Assembly (NCBI GenBank): GCA_964652155.1 | Contig: CAZZBK010000028.1 | Location: 1 to 45,781 of the forward strand | Length of the DNA stretch: 45,781 nt | Source of the DNA: CAZZBK01 sp964652155 | GTDB taxonomy: Bacteria; Planctomycetota; Planctomycetia; Pirellulales; PNKZ01 | Reading direction: 5' to 3' | In this document: positions 21,630-29,014 of the stretch, piece by piece | How the letters are laid out: each line of letters begins with the position of its first letter | How positions within the stretch are numbered: position 1 is the first letter of the stretch | The notes under the pieces: generated by a model | Seen by the model: only the letters and a program-made list of their open reading frames with translations | The model's database searches: none | What the model was told of the DNA's origin: nothing | Translations under genes and position numbers: made by a program

Positions 21630-21684
21630 GCCTAAATGTTTGCCTGTTTCCACCACGGCACAGGCAAGCCGCTACTGTTTAGGC
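21630..21684. other. Nested hairpin in the RAMP-like gene leader
   Basis: The outer arms GCCTAAA (21630-21636) and TTTAGGC (21678-21684) enclose inner arms TTGCCTGT (21640-21647) and ACAGGCAA (21660-21667), all perfectly complementary. A further short stem GCCGC/GCGGC follows at about 21683-21700. The structure lies in the 193-base gap 21532-21724, upstream of array 4 in transcription order. No U tract follows, so it is a leader structure or protein site rather than a clear terminator. Confidence 0.55.
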
Positions 21685-21724
21685 CGCATTAACAAGCGGC
21701 TCAACGGTGGCTCGATGTTACACA

Positions 21725-22657
21725 CTACTTTCCCTCCGCGAACGTGTCACACACGTGAGCCAGCGCGATGATCGATTCTTTGATCGTTACAACGAACTCG
21801 ATTGCATCGCCTGTTTTCACGTCGGGCATATAGATAGCCCGCAGTTGATTGGCCCACTCGGCAATCTTCTCTCGGTCCGGCCGTAACGCCTCGACGCGGG
21901 CCCGCTCGGCAGCCGCTTGGCGTTCCTGCTCTACCTTGCGTTGCTCGGCCGCGATACGTTCACGCTCGGCCCTTTCTTTCGCTTCACATTCAGCTTTGAT
22001 CTTGGCTTGCCGCTCGAATTCCGCACGCTCGGCGGCTTGCCTCTCAGCTTCGATCTTGCGTCGTTCCGCGTCGAGTTTCTCTTGCTCGGCACGGAGTTTA
22101 TCACGCTCGATCTTGGCAGCCGCTTCGGCCTTGGCCAGTTCTTCACGGCGGATACGATCCTGCTCGGCCCGCTCGGCGTCGAGCTTCTTCCGCTCGGCTT
22201 CCAGGGCTTCGCGTTCGATGCGGTTCTTTTCCGCGATGGCATCTTGCTCGGCCTTGATGCGAGCGGCTTCGGCGTCACGCTGGGCTTTGATTTCCGCTTC
22301 GATCTTCGCTTTCTCGGCCTCAATCTTGGCAACACGTTCACGCTCGGCCGCGTCGTCAACCGCTTTCTTCGCGGCCTTCAACGGTTCCTCGATTTCAAGC
22401 AACAACGACGTGAGCCGCTTCGCTTCCGCGTCGACACGTCGGCCATATTCCAGGGCATCCTTCTTGAGCATCACGCGGGTATCTTCGACCTCGCCGCGTA
22501 GGCTCCGCGTTGTGGCGATGGCCTTGGTGACCGCTTGATAGCCTTTCGGCTCGCTCACGGTCAACTCAAGGCCCGTGAATTGCTGCTTGAGATTCTCGAT
22601 AGCCGCATCGGCCACGCTGTAGACAATCGGGATTGTGTTCGCTTCTGCTGTCGCCAT
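21725..22657 (-). CDS. Long coiled-coil early protein (DUF1351-like)
   Basis: The 310 residues start MATAEANTIPIVYSVADAAI. Residues 20-105 (LELTVSEPKGYQAVTKAIAT, then GEVEDTRVMLKKDALEYGRR) match a phage family usually found next to RecT/RecE genes. From about 105 to 260 it is an uninterrupted, highly charged Ala/Glu/Arg/Lys helix. The last 45 residues form a small domain. It may hold recombination proteins together or control them. The name DUF1351-like is from memory of the pattern. Confidence 0.7.
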   Translation of the reverse strand: MATAEANTIPIVYSVADAAIENLKQQFTGLELTVSEPKGYQAVTKAIATTRSLRGEVEDTRVMLKKDALEYGRRVDAEAKRLTSLLLEIEEPLKAAKKAVDDAAERERVAKIEAEKAKIEAEIKAQRDAEAARIKAEQDAIAEKNRIEREALEAERKKLDAERAEQDRIRREELAKAEAAAKIERDKLRAEQEKLDAERRKIEAERQAAERAEFERQAKIKAECEAKERAERERIAAEQRKVEQERQAAAERARVEALRPDREKIAEWANQLRAIYMPDVKTGDAIEFVVTIKESIIALAHVCDTFAEGK

Positions 22658-22679
22658 GTTATTTTCCTTTCAATGTTGG

Positions 22680-23137
<458 letters not shown>

Positions 23138-23147
<10 letters not shown>

Positions 23148-23488
23148 GGTGCGGCCTCCCATTTTGCGACTGCCATTGGCGTGCACTCAAGCACGGCAGT
23201 AATGTCCCGCAATTCCATGTCGGCCGCTGGCCCAATCCGCGATCCTTCAGCCGGACCATAGGCAGCAAGCCCAACGAATCCCTTTTGGATTGCTGGCCAG
23301 TAGACTGCGTTGCGTGCCCGCTTGAGCTTGATTGTGTCTCCGCTAGTGTCGGTCGCGTAACCGAAGAAAACCCCGCGATGCTCGGTCGTCAAAACGACTG
23401 GACGCTCTTTCTTGACTGACTTGCGTGTTGCCTTTGCCATAACGACTGGACGCTCTTTCTTGACTGACTTGCGTGTTGCCTTTGCCAT
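23138..23488 (-). CDS. DUF6948-type phage protein with duplicated N-terminus
   Basis: The 116 residues start at ATG 23488 after AGAGGA. Residues 1-16 (MAKATRKSVKKERPVV) are repeated exactly at 17-32. The rest (TEHRGVFFGYATDTSGDTIK, then NAVYWPAIQKGFVGLAAYGP, IGPAADMELRDITAV, ECTPMAVAKWEAAPW) matches a phage family I know as DUF6948, of unknown function. The inner ATG at 23440 could also start translation. The basic N-terminus may bind nucleic acid, and doubling would increase that. Confidence 0.75.
23393..23488 (-). repeat. Perfect 48-base tandem duplication
   Basis: Bases 23393-23440 and 23441-23488 are identical over all 48 positions. They code the doubled first 16 residues of the DUF6948-type protein. 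The lack of any difference means the duplication is recent or kept by selection. Confidence 0.9.
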
Positions 23489-23517
23489 TTCGATATTCCT
23501 CTCGTGTTAAAGATAGA

Positions 23518-24471
23518 CTACTTCGTCGCGTTGAGTGCATCGCCAATCAGCCGCTCCACGTCGGCACGAATATCGTCGATGCTTGGGTCTTGTCGCAACT
23601 CGTCGGCCAGGGCTAGCAACTGATCGCGGCCCTTGCATTTCGCCATTTCCTCGCGGATTGAATCGAGCGGCGAGCGTTGCTGTTGTTTGGCCTCTTGTTT
23701 TGTGGCCGTCCGTGGCCGAGCATCGACGGTTTCCGTTTCGTCGGCTTGTGTCGGTACGTCGAGCGTTTCGGCGTGCTCGTGTTTGATTGCCAGCGGATCG
23801 TTCACGCTGATGCCCGCGAGCTTGCGTGCCCCGCCGCTCTTGGTCGTCGCGATAACGTCAATGGTCGCGTCGAATTCCTCGCGGCAGTATAGTCCGGCTA
23901 GGATTGTTGGGAAGCATTTCCGCAGGGCAGATGATTCGGCACATTTGACGATCATGCCTGCGGGATCTGCGGCCCAACGCGAGCGACCTGTGTTGAACGT
24001 CGAGAGTTTGAGCGAATCGTAGCTTGCGATTGACTGATCTTTTCGATGCACGCGAGCCCAACCGCCAATCAGCCGCTCACCATCGAAAACAATATCGCCA
24101 GCACGCTCGATGACGTTGCCATCTTTGTCGCCGACGACAACGCCGCTCTCCATGCCGTTGTACGCCCCGTGCAACTCGGCACGCTTAAGCAACGATTGTG
24201 CCGATGTAATGAGCGAAAACTGCGGTCCGTCCTTCGAGTCGTAGCCCACAAGGTACGCATCGGCCACCCACGGGTTGAGCAAGCGAGCCCGGCAGAGCAT
24301 CATAAAGCCAACCACGTCGCTATCAGTTGGCATTGTCCCGCTTTTTGTCGGTTTGCAGAGGTACCGCTTGACCGTCGCAATGGTCAGTGTAATCTCGCTG
24401 ACTTCGCCCGCCGGGATGAACGTCACGGGCCTGTCGCCTACCGCCACCTGTTTCGTTTCCGCTGTGCTCAT
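23518..24471 (-). CDS. recT: RecT-family single-strand annealing protein
   Basis: The 317 residues follow the RecT pattern: LTIATVKRYLCKPTKSGTMP, VVGFMMLCRARLLNPW, ADAYLVGYDSKDG, LITSAQSLLKRAELHGAYNG, GGWARVHRKDQ, and near 190 AGMIVKCAESSALRKCFPTI followed by LAGLYCREEFD. RecT anneals complementary strands in phage recombination with the partner exonuclease encoded 2 bases upstream. The C-terminal 90 residues are a charged, less conserved tail. Confidence 0.9.
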   Translation of the reverse strand: MSTAETKQVAVGDRPVTFIPAGEVSEITLTIATVKRYLCKPTKSGTMPTDSDVVGFMMLCRARLLNPWVADAYLVGYDSKDGPQFSLITSAQSLLKRAELHGAYNGMESGVVVGDKDGNVIERAGDIVFDGERLIGGWARVHRKDQSIASYDSLKLSTFNTGRSRWAADPAGMIVKCAESSALRKCFPTILAGLYCREEFDATIDVIATTKSGGARKLAGISVNDPLAIKHEHAETLDVPTQADETETVDARPRTATKQEAKQQQRSPLDSIREEMAKCKGRDQLLALADELRQDPSIDDIRADVERLIGDALNATK

Positions 24472-24472
24472 G

Positions 24473-25291
24473 TTATTCCTCGCTGTAAGAGTATTCGTCC
24501 GCGTACTTCGCCCAGTTCGGGGCCTGCAACGTCACGAGAGTGTCGCAGCCTGGCCGCTTCCAGTTGCCGGTTTCGGTCGCTCGCTTGATACCGCTGATCG
24601 CGTCGTCGAGTTGCTCGGCACCCATCTGGATAAACTCATTGCCAAGGTCATAGCACGCCACGCTGTACGGCTCGCAATTCTGTGCAGCGATGAAAATGAA
24701 CGGCAATGGATCGCCGGTCACTGCCCGCACGGCGTCACGGTAGAACGCCGCTTGCCGATGGTAGCCTCGATCGTAGGCCAGCCGAGCGAAGCCACGCGGG
24801 CTAACGTCGTTGACGATCTTCAGGTCTACGATGCACTTTGGCGTCAATATGTCGAGCTTCGCTTTACGCTCAATGCCGTGCGTCTCGTCATGCCAGTAGA
24901 TTTCGTGTTCACGTTCGCCGCCCATGTCGAGTAACCGTCGAGCGTATGCGTTCTGGCGGATGTTGCCGATGATCTGCATAAACCAGGCGTATTCGTGGGC
25001 CTTTAGCAGCAGCTTATCCGAGTGCTCAGCAGCAAACGACTTCCACGCACCGCCAGCACGCGAACCGCTCGACGATAAAACGTCGCTCGGAATTAACCGG
25101 CACACGTCGTCCGGCAATTCGTTCTCGACGATCACCTGATGCACGGCCGTGCCCAGTCGCATGGCGTCGCTCGGCTCGTCGCGTTCCCAAGATCGCTCGA
25201 TGTACTGCCGGAAATATCCCTCCGGCCCGTGGTCGATGAACGTCGTCACGCGGCTGTTGCTGATCGCGTCGATGGTGTAATAGTCGGTCAT
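24473..25291 (-). CDS. recE: RecE-like 5'-3' exonuclease
   Basis: The 272 residues fit the PD-(D/E)XK exonuclease family partnered with RecT. Features are SNSRVTTFIDHGPEGYFRQY, MRLGTAVHQVI with its His, and EREHEIYW. The catalytic block is GIERKAKLDILTPKCIVDLK, with Asp and DLK. Then GYHRQAAFYRDAV supplies the usual Tyr/Gln helix. The enzyme resects double-strand ends to feed RecT. The length is that of the short, phage-type RecE core. Confidence 0.85.
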   Translation of the reverse strand: MTDYYTIDAISNSRVTTFIDHGPEGYFRQYIERSWERDEPSDAMRLGTAVHQVIVENELPDDVCRLIPSDVLSSSGSRAGGAWKSFAAEHSDKLLLKAHEYAWFMQIIGNIRQNAYARRLLDMGGEREHEIYWHDETHGIERKAKLDILTPKCIVDLKIVNDVSPRGFARLAYDRGYHRQAAFYRDAVRAVTGDPLPFIFIAAQNCEPYSVACYDLGNEFIQMGAEQLDDAISGIKRATETGNWKRPGCDTLVTLQAPNWAKYADEYSYSEE

Positions 25292-25322
25292 GTGTTATCC
25301 GTTTGTTCAGATATCGGAACCT

Positions 25323-25351
25323 CATAGAGCATAAACGAGCGGTCGTGTCAA
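25323..25351 (-). promoter_or_regulatory. Putative promoter for recE-recT
   Basis: On the minus strand a perfect TTGACA (25346-25351) is followed 17 bases later by TCTATG (25323-25328), a weak -10; TATGAG two bases on is another option. It sits in the 68-base gap before recE, directly after the HTH gene. Confidence 0.4.
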
Positions 25352-25359
25352 GGTTATTT

Positions 25360-25551
25360 TTACGACGCCTTCCGCCCGCGTTTTCTCGGCACTTTCGCGA
25401 ACTTCCGCAGGGCCACGGCCGGAATCACCCGCAGCTTTCCGATTGCCATTTCAGGCAAACGGCCCTCTCGGCACCAGCGACGCACGAGCGACGTTGACAC
25501 GCGGAGAATGACCGCAGCTTGGGCGACAGAGTAATACGTGAGCTTATGCAT
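25360..25551 (-). CDS. MerR/excisionase-type HTH DNA-binding protein
   Basis: The 63 residues contain YYSVAQAAVILRVSTSLVRR followed by WCREGRLPEMAIGKLRVIPA. This is the helix-turn-helix plus wing of the excisionase/MerR-like HTH_17 family. The C-terminus is basic (KVPRKRGRKAS). No integrase is seen, so a regulator role is more likely than excision. It precedes recE-recT and follows NNGAC array 5, and it could bind either. Confidence 0.75.
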   Translation of the reverse strand: MHKLTYYSVAQAAVILRVSTSLVRRWCREGRLPEMAIGKLRVIPAVALRKFAKVPRKRGRKAS

Positions 25552-25564
25552 ACATACTCGATTG

Positions 25565-25625
25565 AAAACCTTGCCTCGCGTTGCCTGGACTAGTCACGAT
25601 AAGTCGCGACTTGACACGCCTAGTC
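25565..25625. repeat. Degenerate NNGAC element 5 with core
   Basis: The core AAAACCTTGCCTCGCG differs from the others by one base. It is followed by a period-5 stretch (25581-25625) in which three of nine units are NNGAC (TGGAC, GCGAC, TTGAC) and the rest differ by one or two bases. It lies just upstream of the HTH gene, 4.6 kb from the other copies. Confidence 0.55.
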
Positions 25626-25629
25626 TATG

Positions 25630-25722
25630 TCACTTCGTCCCCCAGTACGCTTCGGCCCACACAGCCAGCACGACGCCGACGATTGGTAGGCCGATCAGGA
25701 TTGCTTCGGTTGGGTCGAGCAT
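25630..25722 (-). CDS. 30-residue membrane micro-peptide
   Basis: ATG 25722 has AAGGA 7 bases upstream; TGA lies at 25630-25632. The peptide is MLDPTEAILIGLPIVGVVLA followed by VWAEAYWGTK: one hydrophobic segment with an acidic start and a basic end. It overlaps the end of the upstream gene by 28 bases. Topology and ribosome site support it, but length keeps confidence moderate. Confidence 0.45.
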   Translation of the reverse strand: MLDPTEAILIGLPIVGVVLAVWAEAYWGTK

Positions 25723-25910
25723 GTCACGTCCTTTTCTGCTTGTGGTTTCAGTCGTTGCCCGTCGATCATTTCAACGATCCGCTGTCCCTGCTCGATCAGT
25801 TCGCGGAACTCGTGCCATTTGATGATCGCGACGATATCGCAGCCGCGTAGCGAGACAACAGGCTCACTCGCGGTCAGGTCGTCAACTCCGATAATCCAAG
25901 GCTGGCTCAC
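25695..25910 (-). CDS. Small hypothetical protein
   Basis: The 71 residues begin MSQPWIIGVDDLTASEPVVS and contain CDIVAIIKWHEFRELIEQGQ. Its GTG/ATG-type start overlaps the upstream stop. It appears to be a small beta-alpha protein with no recognised family. Confidence 0.55.
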   Translation of the reverse strand: MSQPWIIGVDDLTASEPVVSLRGCDIVAIIKWHEFRELIEQGQRIVEMIDGQRLKPQAEKDVTCSTQPKQS

Positions 25911-26098
25911 GATTTCTCCTCTTTTTCTTTATGCCACCTGTTTAACCACGCACGCAACTGCTCGGCACCGCGATCGGACAACTCTATACCGCCCTCGCAA
26001 TCGCGATCGCGGATAATCATCACCCCGTACCGTGTCTCGTATATGTTAGCATCGCTAAAGTCGGACAGTTCGATCATTGCGTCGTCCATGTCCGTCAC
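25907..26098 (-). CDS. Small acidic hypothetical protein
   Basis: The 63 residues (MTDMDDAMIELSDFSDANIY at the start) are acidic in front and end with a charged helix (LRAWLNRWHKEKEEKS). GTG 26098 overlaps the upstream TGA (GTGA); ATG 26089 is an alternative. Function is unknown. Confidence 0.55.
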   Translation of the reverse strand: MTDMDDAMIELSDFSDANIYETRYGVMIIRDRDCEGGIELSDRGAEQLRAWLNRWHKEKEEKS

Positions 26099-26289
26099 CC
26101 GCTAGAATCGCACTCGTAGTAATAGCCGCACGTCTCGCACCGCTCTTTGTTGTAGCCGCGTCCGTCGCTGTAGCACGTCCGCTTGTGGCCAGCTTCGTCA
26201 CACGCTTTGATTCGCTTGTATCGCCCGTCGTCGGGATACTTCCAGTCGTTTCGCCAGCCGAGGTACTCATCTTCCTTTTCGTCACTCAC
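26095..26289 (-). CDS. Small zinc-binding-like protein
   Basis: The 64 residues contain KACDEAGHKRTCYSD and then ERCETCGYYYECDSSG. The Cys/His spacing could hold one zinc. The start is GTG 26289, overlapping the csrA-like stop (GTGA). It is strongly charged and has no family match. Confidence 0.55.
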   Translation of the reverse strand: MSDEKEDEYLGWRNDWKYPDDGRYKRIKACDEAGHKRTCYSDGRGYNKERCETCGYYYECDSSG

Positions 26290-26519
26290 GATTGATACCC
26301 TTCGCCACGCGGTGGTAGTTCGACGTGCGGAAACGCGGTTATCAGCGGCTTGCCGTCTGGTGCGGTTGTCACAATCGCGTTGTCGCGAACGATCCGCACG
26401 CCGGGCATGTCAAAACCTAGCCGCGTGTAACCGCCCTCGACGATTGACACCGAACCAAGGTACGTCTCACCGAGGTACAGGTGGACTCGTTGGCCAGGGT
26501 ATCGGGTGAGGATCAACAT
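26286..26519 (-). CDS. csrA: CsrA-like RNA-binding translational regulator
   Basis: The start at ATG 26519 gives the diagnostic N-terminus MLILTRYPGQRVHLYLGETY; the open frame upstream to 26585 is not needed. The core continues SVSIVEGGYTRLGFDMPGVR and then IVRDNAIV, matching the CsrA strands. Arg6 and Arg45 (in the VRDNA block that aligns with VHREE) are the RNA contacts of the family. The 77 residues include a C-terminal extension of about 25 rich in Pro and Gly. CsrA binds GGA in mRNA leaders and blocks or changes translation. It sits second in the early operon, so it may retune host or phage translation early in infection. Confidence 0.8.
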   Translation of the reverse strand: MLILTRYPGQRVHLYLGETYLGSVSIVEGGYTRLGFDMPGVRIVRDNAIVTTAPDGKPLITAFPHVELPPRGEGYQS

Positions 26520-26562
26520 TATCACACCCCCGCGTTGCGGATCGATTGCGTTGAAAGGATCG

Positions 26563-27108
26563 CTATTCGATGATTTCAATGCCATACGAGCCGCACGAAG
26601 GATTTTGGCTGGTGTTCACTCCATCGGCCGCGTCGGAAGCGTGAGACTCACCACCGTAAACCATCTTCTCGATCAGCCTTTCGCGACTGACTTCTTCGTA
26701 TCCTTGCTCACCACGAAAGTCGCCCGCGCGATCGCATTCTACTGCAATGAAGGAAGTCTCATTTGCGAATCCGCGCGGGCAGTGTTCAAAAAAAATAGCC
26801 GACTCCAGCTTATTCTCGACCTCGTCGATGCACAGTTGTGCGAAGTCGTCAGGATCAAGTATCGAGGTTCCATTAGATATCTGCTCGCAAAGCCCGTCCC
26901 ACTCCGAACCGATCTCAAGAATCTCTGGCTCATCATCCTCGTCGGGATCATGAGTTATCCAGTAATCTTCCTCTGCATCTTCCTTGCTAGAAAACCCTTC
27001 CCCCCACATGCAATTAGAACTCCAGTGGTAAGTCGTTTCTTCGGAGACTTGCTGTGGTCGATAATCTTCAGACGATCGCGGATTGAATGCAACAAACACA
27101 GTTTTCAT
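26563..27108 (-). CDS. First gene of the early operon, acidic hypothetical protein
   Basis: The 181 residues start at ATG 27108 with AGGAG about 8 bases before it, directly behind the strongest promoter in the window. It is very acidic (SSKEDAEEDYWITHDPDEDD), with a C-terminal Ser/Gly-rich end. No domain is recognised. Its first place in the operon and its acidity recall small early host-takeover proteins or DNA mimics, which is an inference only. Confidence 0.65.
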   Translation of the reverse strand: MKTVFVAFNPRSSEDYRPQQVSEETTYHWSSNCMWGEGFSSKEDAEEDYWITHDPDEDDEPEILEIGSEWDGLCEQISNGTSILDPDDFAQLCIDEVENKLESAIFFEHCPRGFANETSFIAVECDRAGDFRGEQGYEEVSRERLIEKMVYGGESHASDAADGVNTSQNPSCGSYGIEIIE

Positions 27109-27136
27109 CTTGCTTCTCCTTGTGTTGTATTTTCTC

Positions 27137-27175
27137 GGTGAGTCTCAGGCCGGGGTAGCGTGTGCTTCACTCACC
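27137..27175. promoter_or_regulatory. Inverted repeat at the early transcription start
   Basis: GGTGAGT (27137-27143) and ACTCACC (27169-27175) are perfect 7-base complements with a 25-base spacer. The right arm covers the expected transcription start of the 27178-27205 promoter. It could be an operator or the stem of a 5' leader hairpin. Confidence 0.4.
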
Positions 27176-27177
27176 TA

Positions 27178-27205
27178 ATAGTACCAGTATCGGAACAATT
27201 GTCAA
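27178..27205 (-). promoter_or_regulatory. Early operon promoter
   Basis: On the minus strand a perfect TTGACA (27200-27205) is followed after 16 bases by TACTAT (27178-27183). It faces the early operon that starts at 27108. The surrounding gap 27109-27258 is AT-rich and holds no other gene. This is the best sigma-70-like promoter I see. Confidence 0.6.
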
Positions 27206-27258
27206 TCGAGAAATAGAGACAATTCCAAGATTCGCGGAAATAGCGATATTCGGCCTGT

Positions 27259-27543
27259 TTATTGCCGTTTTCCGCAGGTCCAGCAGCACGGAATAGAGCC
27301 AGCAAACGTCTCGGAGCACCGGCCGAGTACCTCGCACGAGTAGACCGGGATCGGCTCCTGGCACTTACAGCCAGCTGGCTTCACGCGGTCAATCTCTGCC
27401 CCACGGTATTGACACGGGCCGCTCGGTAGTCTAGTGCCGCGACACTCTGCCGCGAGATTCGGCAGCCATCGCGTCGAGCGTACCTCGCGATCACACACGA
27501 CGCACCGCTGGCCTATCGTCGTCTCTTCCCAGCGACAGTTCAT
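27259..27543 (-). CDS. Cysteine-rich multi-zinc protein at the end of the late genes
   Basis: ATG 27543 overlaps the stop of the 30-residue ORF (ATGA), giving 94 residues. Cysteine pairs are CVVCDREV, CRGTRLPSGPC, CKCQEPIP, CEVLGRC and CCWTC. The pattern with '(V/F)Y(S/A)C...GRC' and a final CC..C resembles a family common in planctomycete genomes, as I recall it. It is the last gene before the early promoter. Inverted bases GCGGAAA/TTTCCGC follow its end but no U tract, so termination there is uncertain. Confidence 0.65.
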   Translation of the reverse strand: MNCRWEETTIGQRCVVCDREVRSTRWLPNLAAECRGTRLPSGPCQYRGAEIDRVKPAGCKCQEPIPVYSCEVLGRCSETFAGSIPCCWTCGKRQ

Positions 27544-27632
27544 GCGATGGGGTTCCATTTCCCAGAGTCGATCACCCAATCATCGAGGTCGGCTGATCCC
27601 ACGATCGATACGATCACACATGAGTCTGTCAC
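27540..27632 (-). CDS. 30-residue coupled micro-gene
   Basis: GTG 27632 overlaps the upstream TGA (GTGA), and TGA 27540-27542 overlaps the next ATG (ATGA). The peptide is MTDSCVIVSIVGSADLDDWV followed by IDSGKWNPIA. It is beta-like and acidic, with no known motif. Coupling on both sides is the evidence. Confidence 0.45.
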   Translation of the reverse strand: MTDSCVIVSIVGSADLDDWVIDSGKWNPIA

Positions 27633-29014
27633 AGTTGGCTCGTCACCAGGAAGTACGTGTCGGCCCAGTCGAATGGATCATTATCGCAATTGTTGCAGTA
27701 CGCGAACCCAGTGCCGCCCGCGTAGTCAAGCCGCAGGTCAGTCAGTGCTGTTATGTCTGTGTATCGGTCAACGGTCGCGTTGTAGTAGAGCACACCATTC
27801 GCACTGACCGTATCGTTCCAGGCATAGATAGCAAGCTCGATCTTCAACTTCGCACTGTCGAGATAGTCGATTCTTACTGTGATTTCGTACACATGCTTTG
27901 CGTCGTGTTGGACGCAGTCTATTAGATGCGTGTATAACACCTTGCCATCTGCTGTCGACGTGGGCCTCCAAAACGACCACTTGCACGCCCCATCATTGAC
28001 TCCACCATATTTATACTGAGTAGGGATATATGCGTTGTTCATCGTGCACATGGTAAGGATTCCGCCAGCCAATGCGTTGCATGGCGATCCTGTCGGCCAC
28101 ATGCCGTATGCCCCCTGGACAACCAGCCACTCACGAGGCATCGTCGGAAAACTCCCACCAACGTATTCTCGATTACGCCAGCCGCTCGTGTTGCAGTTCG
28201 TCGGGGCCGCTGGCGTGATCCATTCATAGACTGCGTAAATGTCTGTCTCGTATGGTCGCGGGTCCGTCTCCCAGTCGAACCAATAGTCGATGCCGTCACG
28301 CTTCTTGACGTTGTACGCCGCCGCTCCGCCGATGCGGATCGTGCCGCTGATTGTGCCCGTTCCTATTCCCCAGCTGCCGCTCGTCGCAATGCCAGTACTC
28401 GATCTAGAGTGATGAGGCTCGATGGCCAGATCGCAGCCGTCGAAATGCACGCAACACCGAGTGACAGCGTTTGACTCGTCCTCAGAATAGTAGCACTGCT
28501 GAATAATCAACTGGCCTCGGTGTGTGTCACCGTCGACCGTGAACGGCGGGTAAAACGGCGTGAGCCCCGCATAGGTTGTGACATCGGAGTCGTTTTGCAC
28601 CGCATCGGCGTGCACTCGCCAAGTCTCTCCGAGGATGTCAAACTCCGCGTATTGCCCGATCTTCACGAGCCAGCTATATGTGTTTCCAGCGATCGTCCAC
28701 CAAAGGTAAATCTCGTCATCGTCCGCCGCGTCAACGATCTCAATGCGAACGTTGGGGCCGTAGGGTGTCGTACCGTCGCTAGTCCAAAGCGTGTTGCACC
28801 GCAGCACCGCGTTACTGCTCGATGTTTCCAGTCCGTTGCTAACGATCGACCACGTGCCCGCGTCCTGGGTCCACTTGGACAGGTCCCACGCTGGTGGAGT
28901 GTACGCAACTTGACTGAGATGCCCAATGCCGTCATCTTCCAAGTGAACGCCCATGTTTTGCTCGATGATGGGGCACGAGTCGCAGCAGCATCCGGGGTTG
29001 AACATACTGGTCAT
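27629..29014 (-). CDS. Tail tip or fibre protein with Cys-rich start
   Basis: ATG 29014 (TGATG overlap with the upstream stop) gives 461 residues; the open frame above it is a shadow. The N-terminus MTSMFNPGCCCDSCPI is Cys-rich. The rest is beta-rich, with WTQDAGTWSIVSNGLET and HRGQLIIQQCYYSEDESNAV typical of jellyroll or LamG-like domains, and a second similar unit near the C-terminus (HLIDCVQHDAKHVYEITVRI). It likely forms part of the tail tip or binds the host. Confidence 0.65.
   Translation of the reverse strand: MTSMFNPGCCCDSCPIIEQNMGVHLEDDGIGHLSQVAYTPPAWDLSKWTQDAGTWSIVSNGLETSSSNAVLRCNTLWTSDGTTPYGPNVRIEIVDAADDDEIYLWWTIAGNTYSWLVKIGQYAEFDILGETWRVHADAVQNDSDVTTYAGLTPFYPPFTVDGDTHRGQLIIQQCYYSEDESNAVTRCCVHFDGCDLAIEPHHSRSSTGIATSGSWGIGTGTISGTIRIGGAAAYNVKKRDGIDYWFDWETDPRPYETDIYAVYEWITPAAPTNCNTSGWRNREYVGGSFPTMPREWLVVQGAYGMWPTGSPCNALAGGILTMCTMNNAYIPTQYKYGGVNDGACKWSFWRPTSTADGKVLYTHLIDCVQHDAKHVYEITVRIDYLDSAKLKIELAIYAWNDTVSANGVLYYNATVDRYTDITALTDLRLDYAGGTGFAYCNNCDNDPFDWADTYFLVTSQL

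Noticed and set aside
21849..22538. Plus-strand Ser/Ala/Arg-rich ORF of 229 codons, and a Phe/Leu-rich one at 21917-22501
   Set aside because: Both are mirror frames of the repetitive coiled-coil gene; periodic codons keep every frame open.
27167..27364. 65-codon minus-strand ORF over the early promoter gap
   Set aside because: It runs in another frame through the Cys-rich gene and the promoter region and has no ribosome site or motif.
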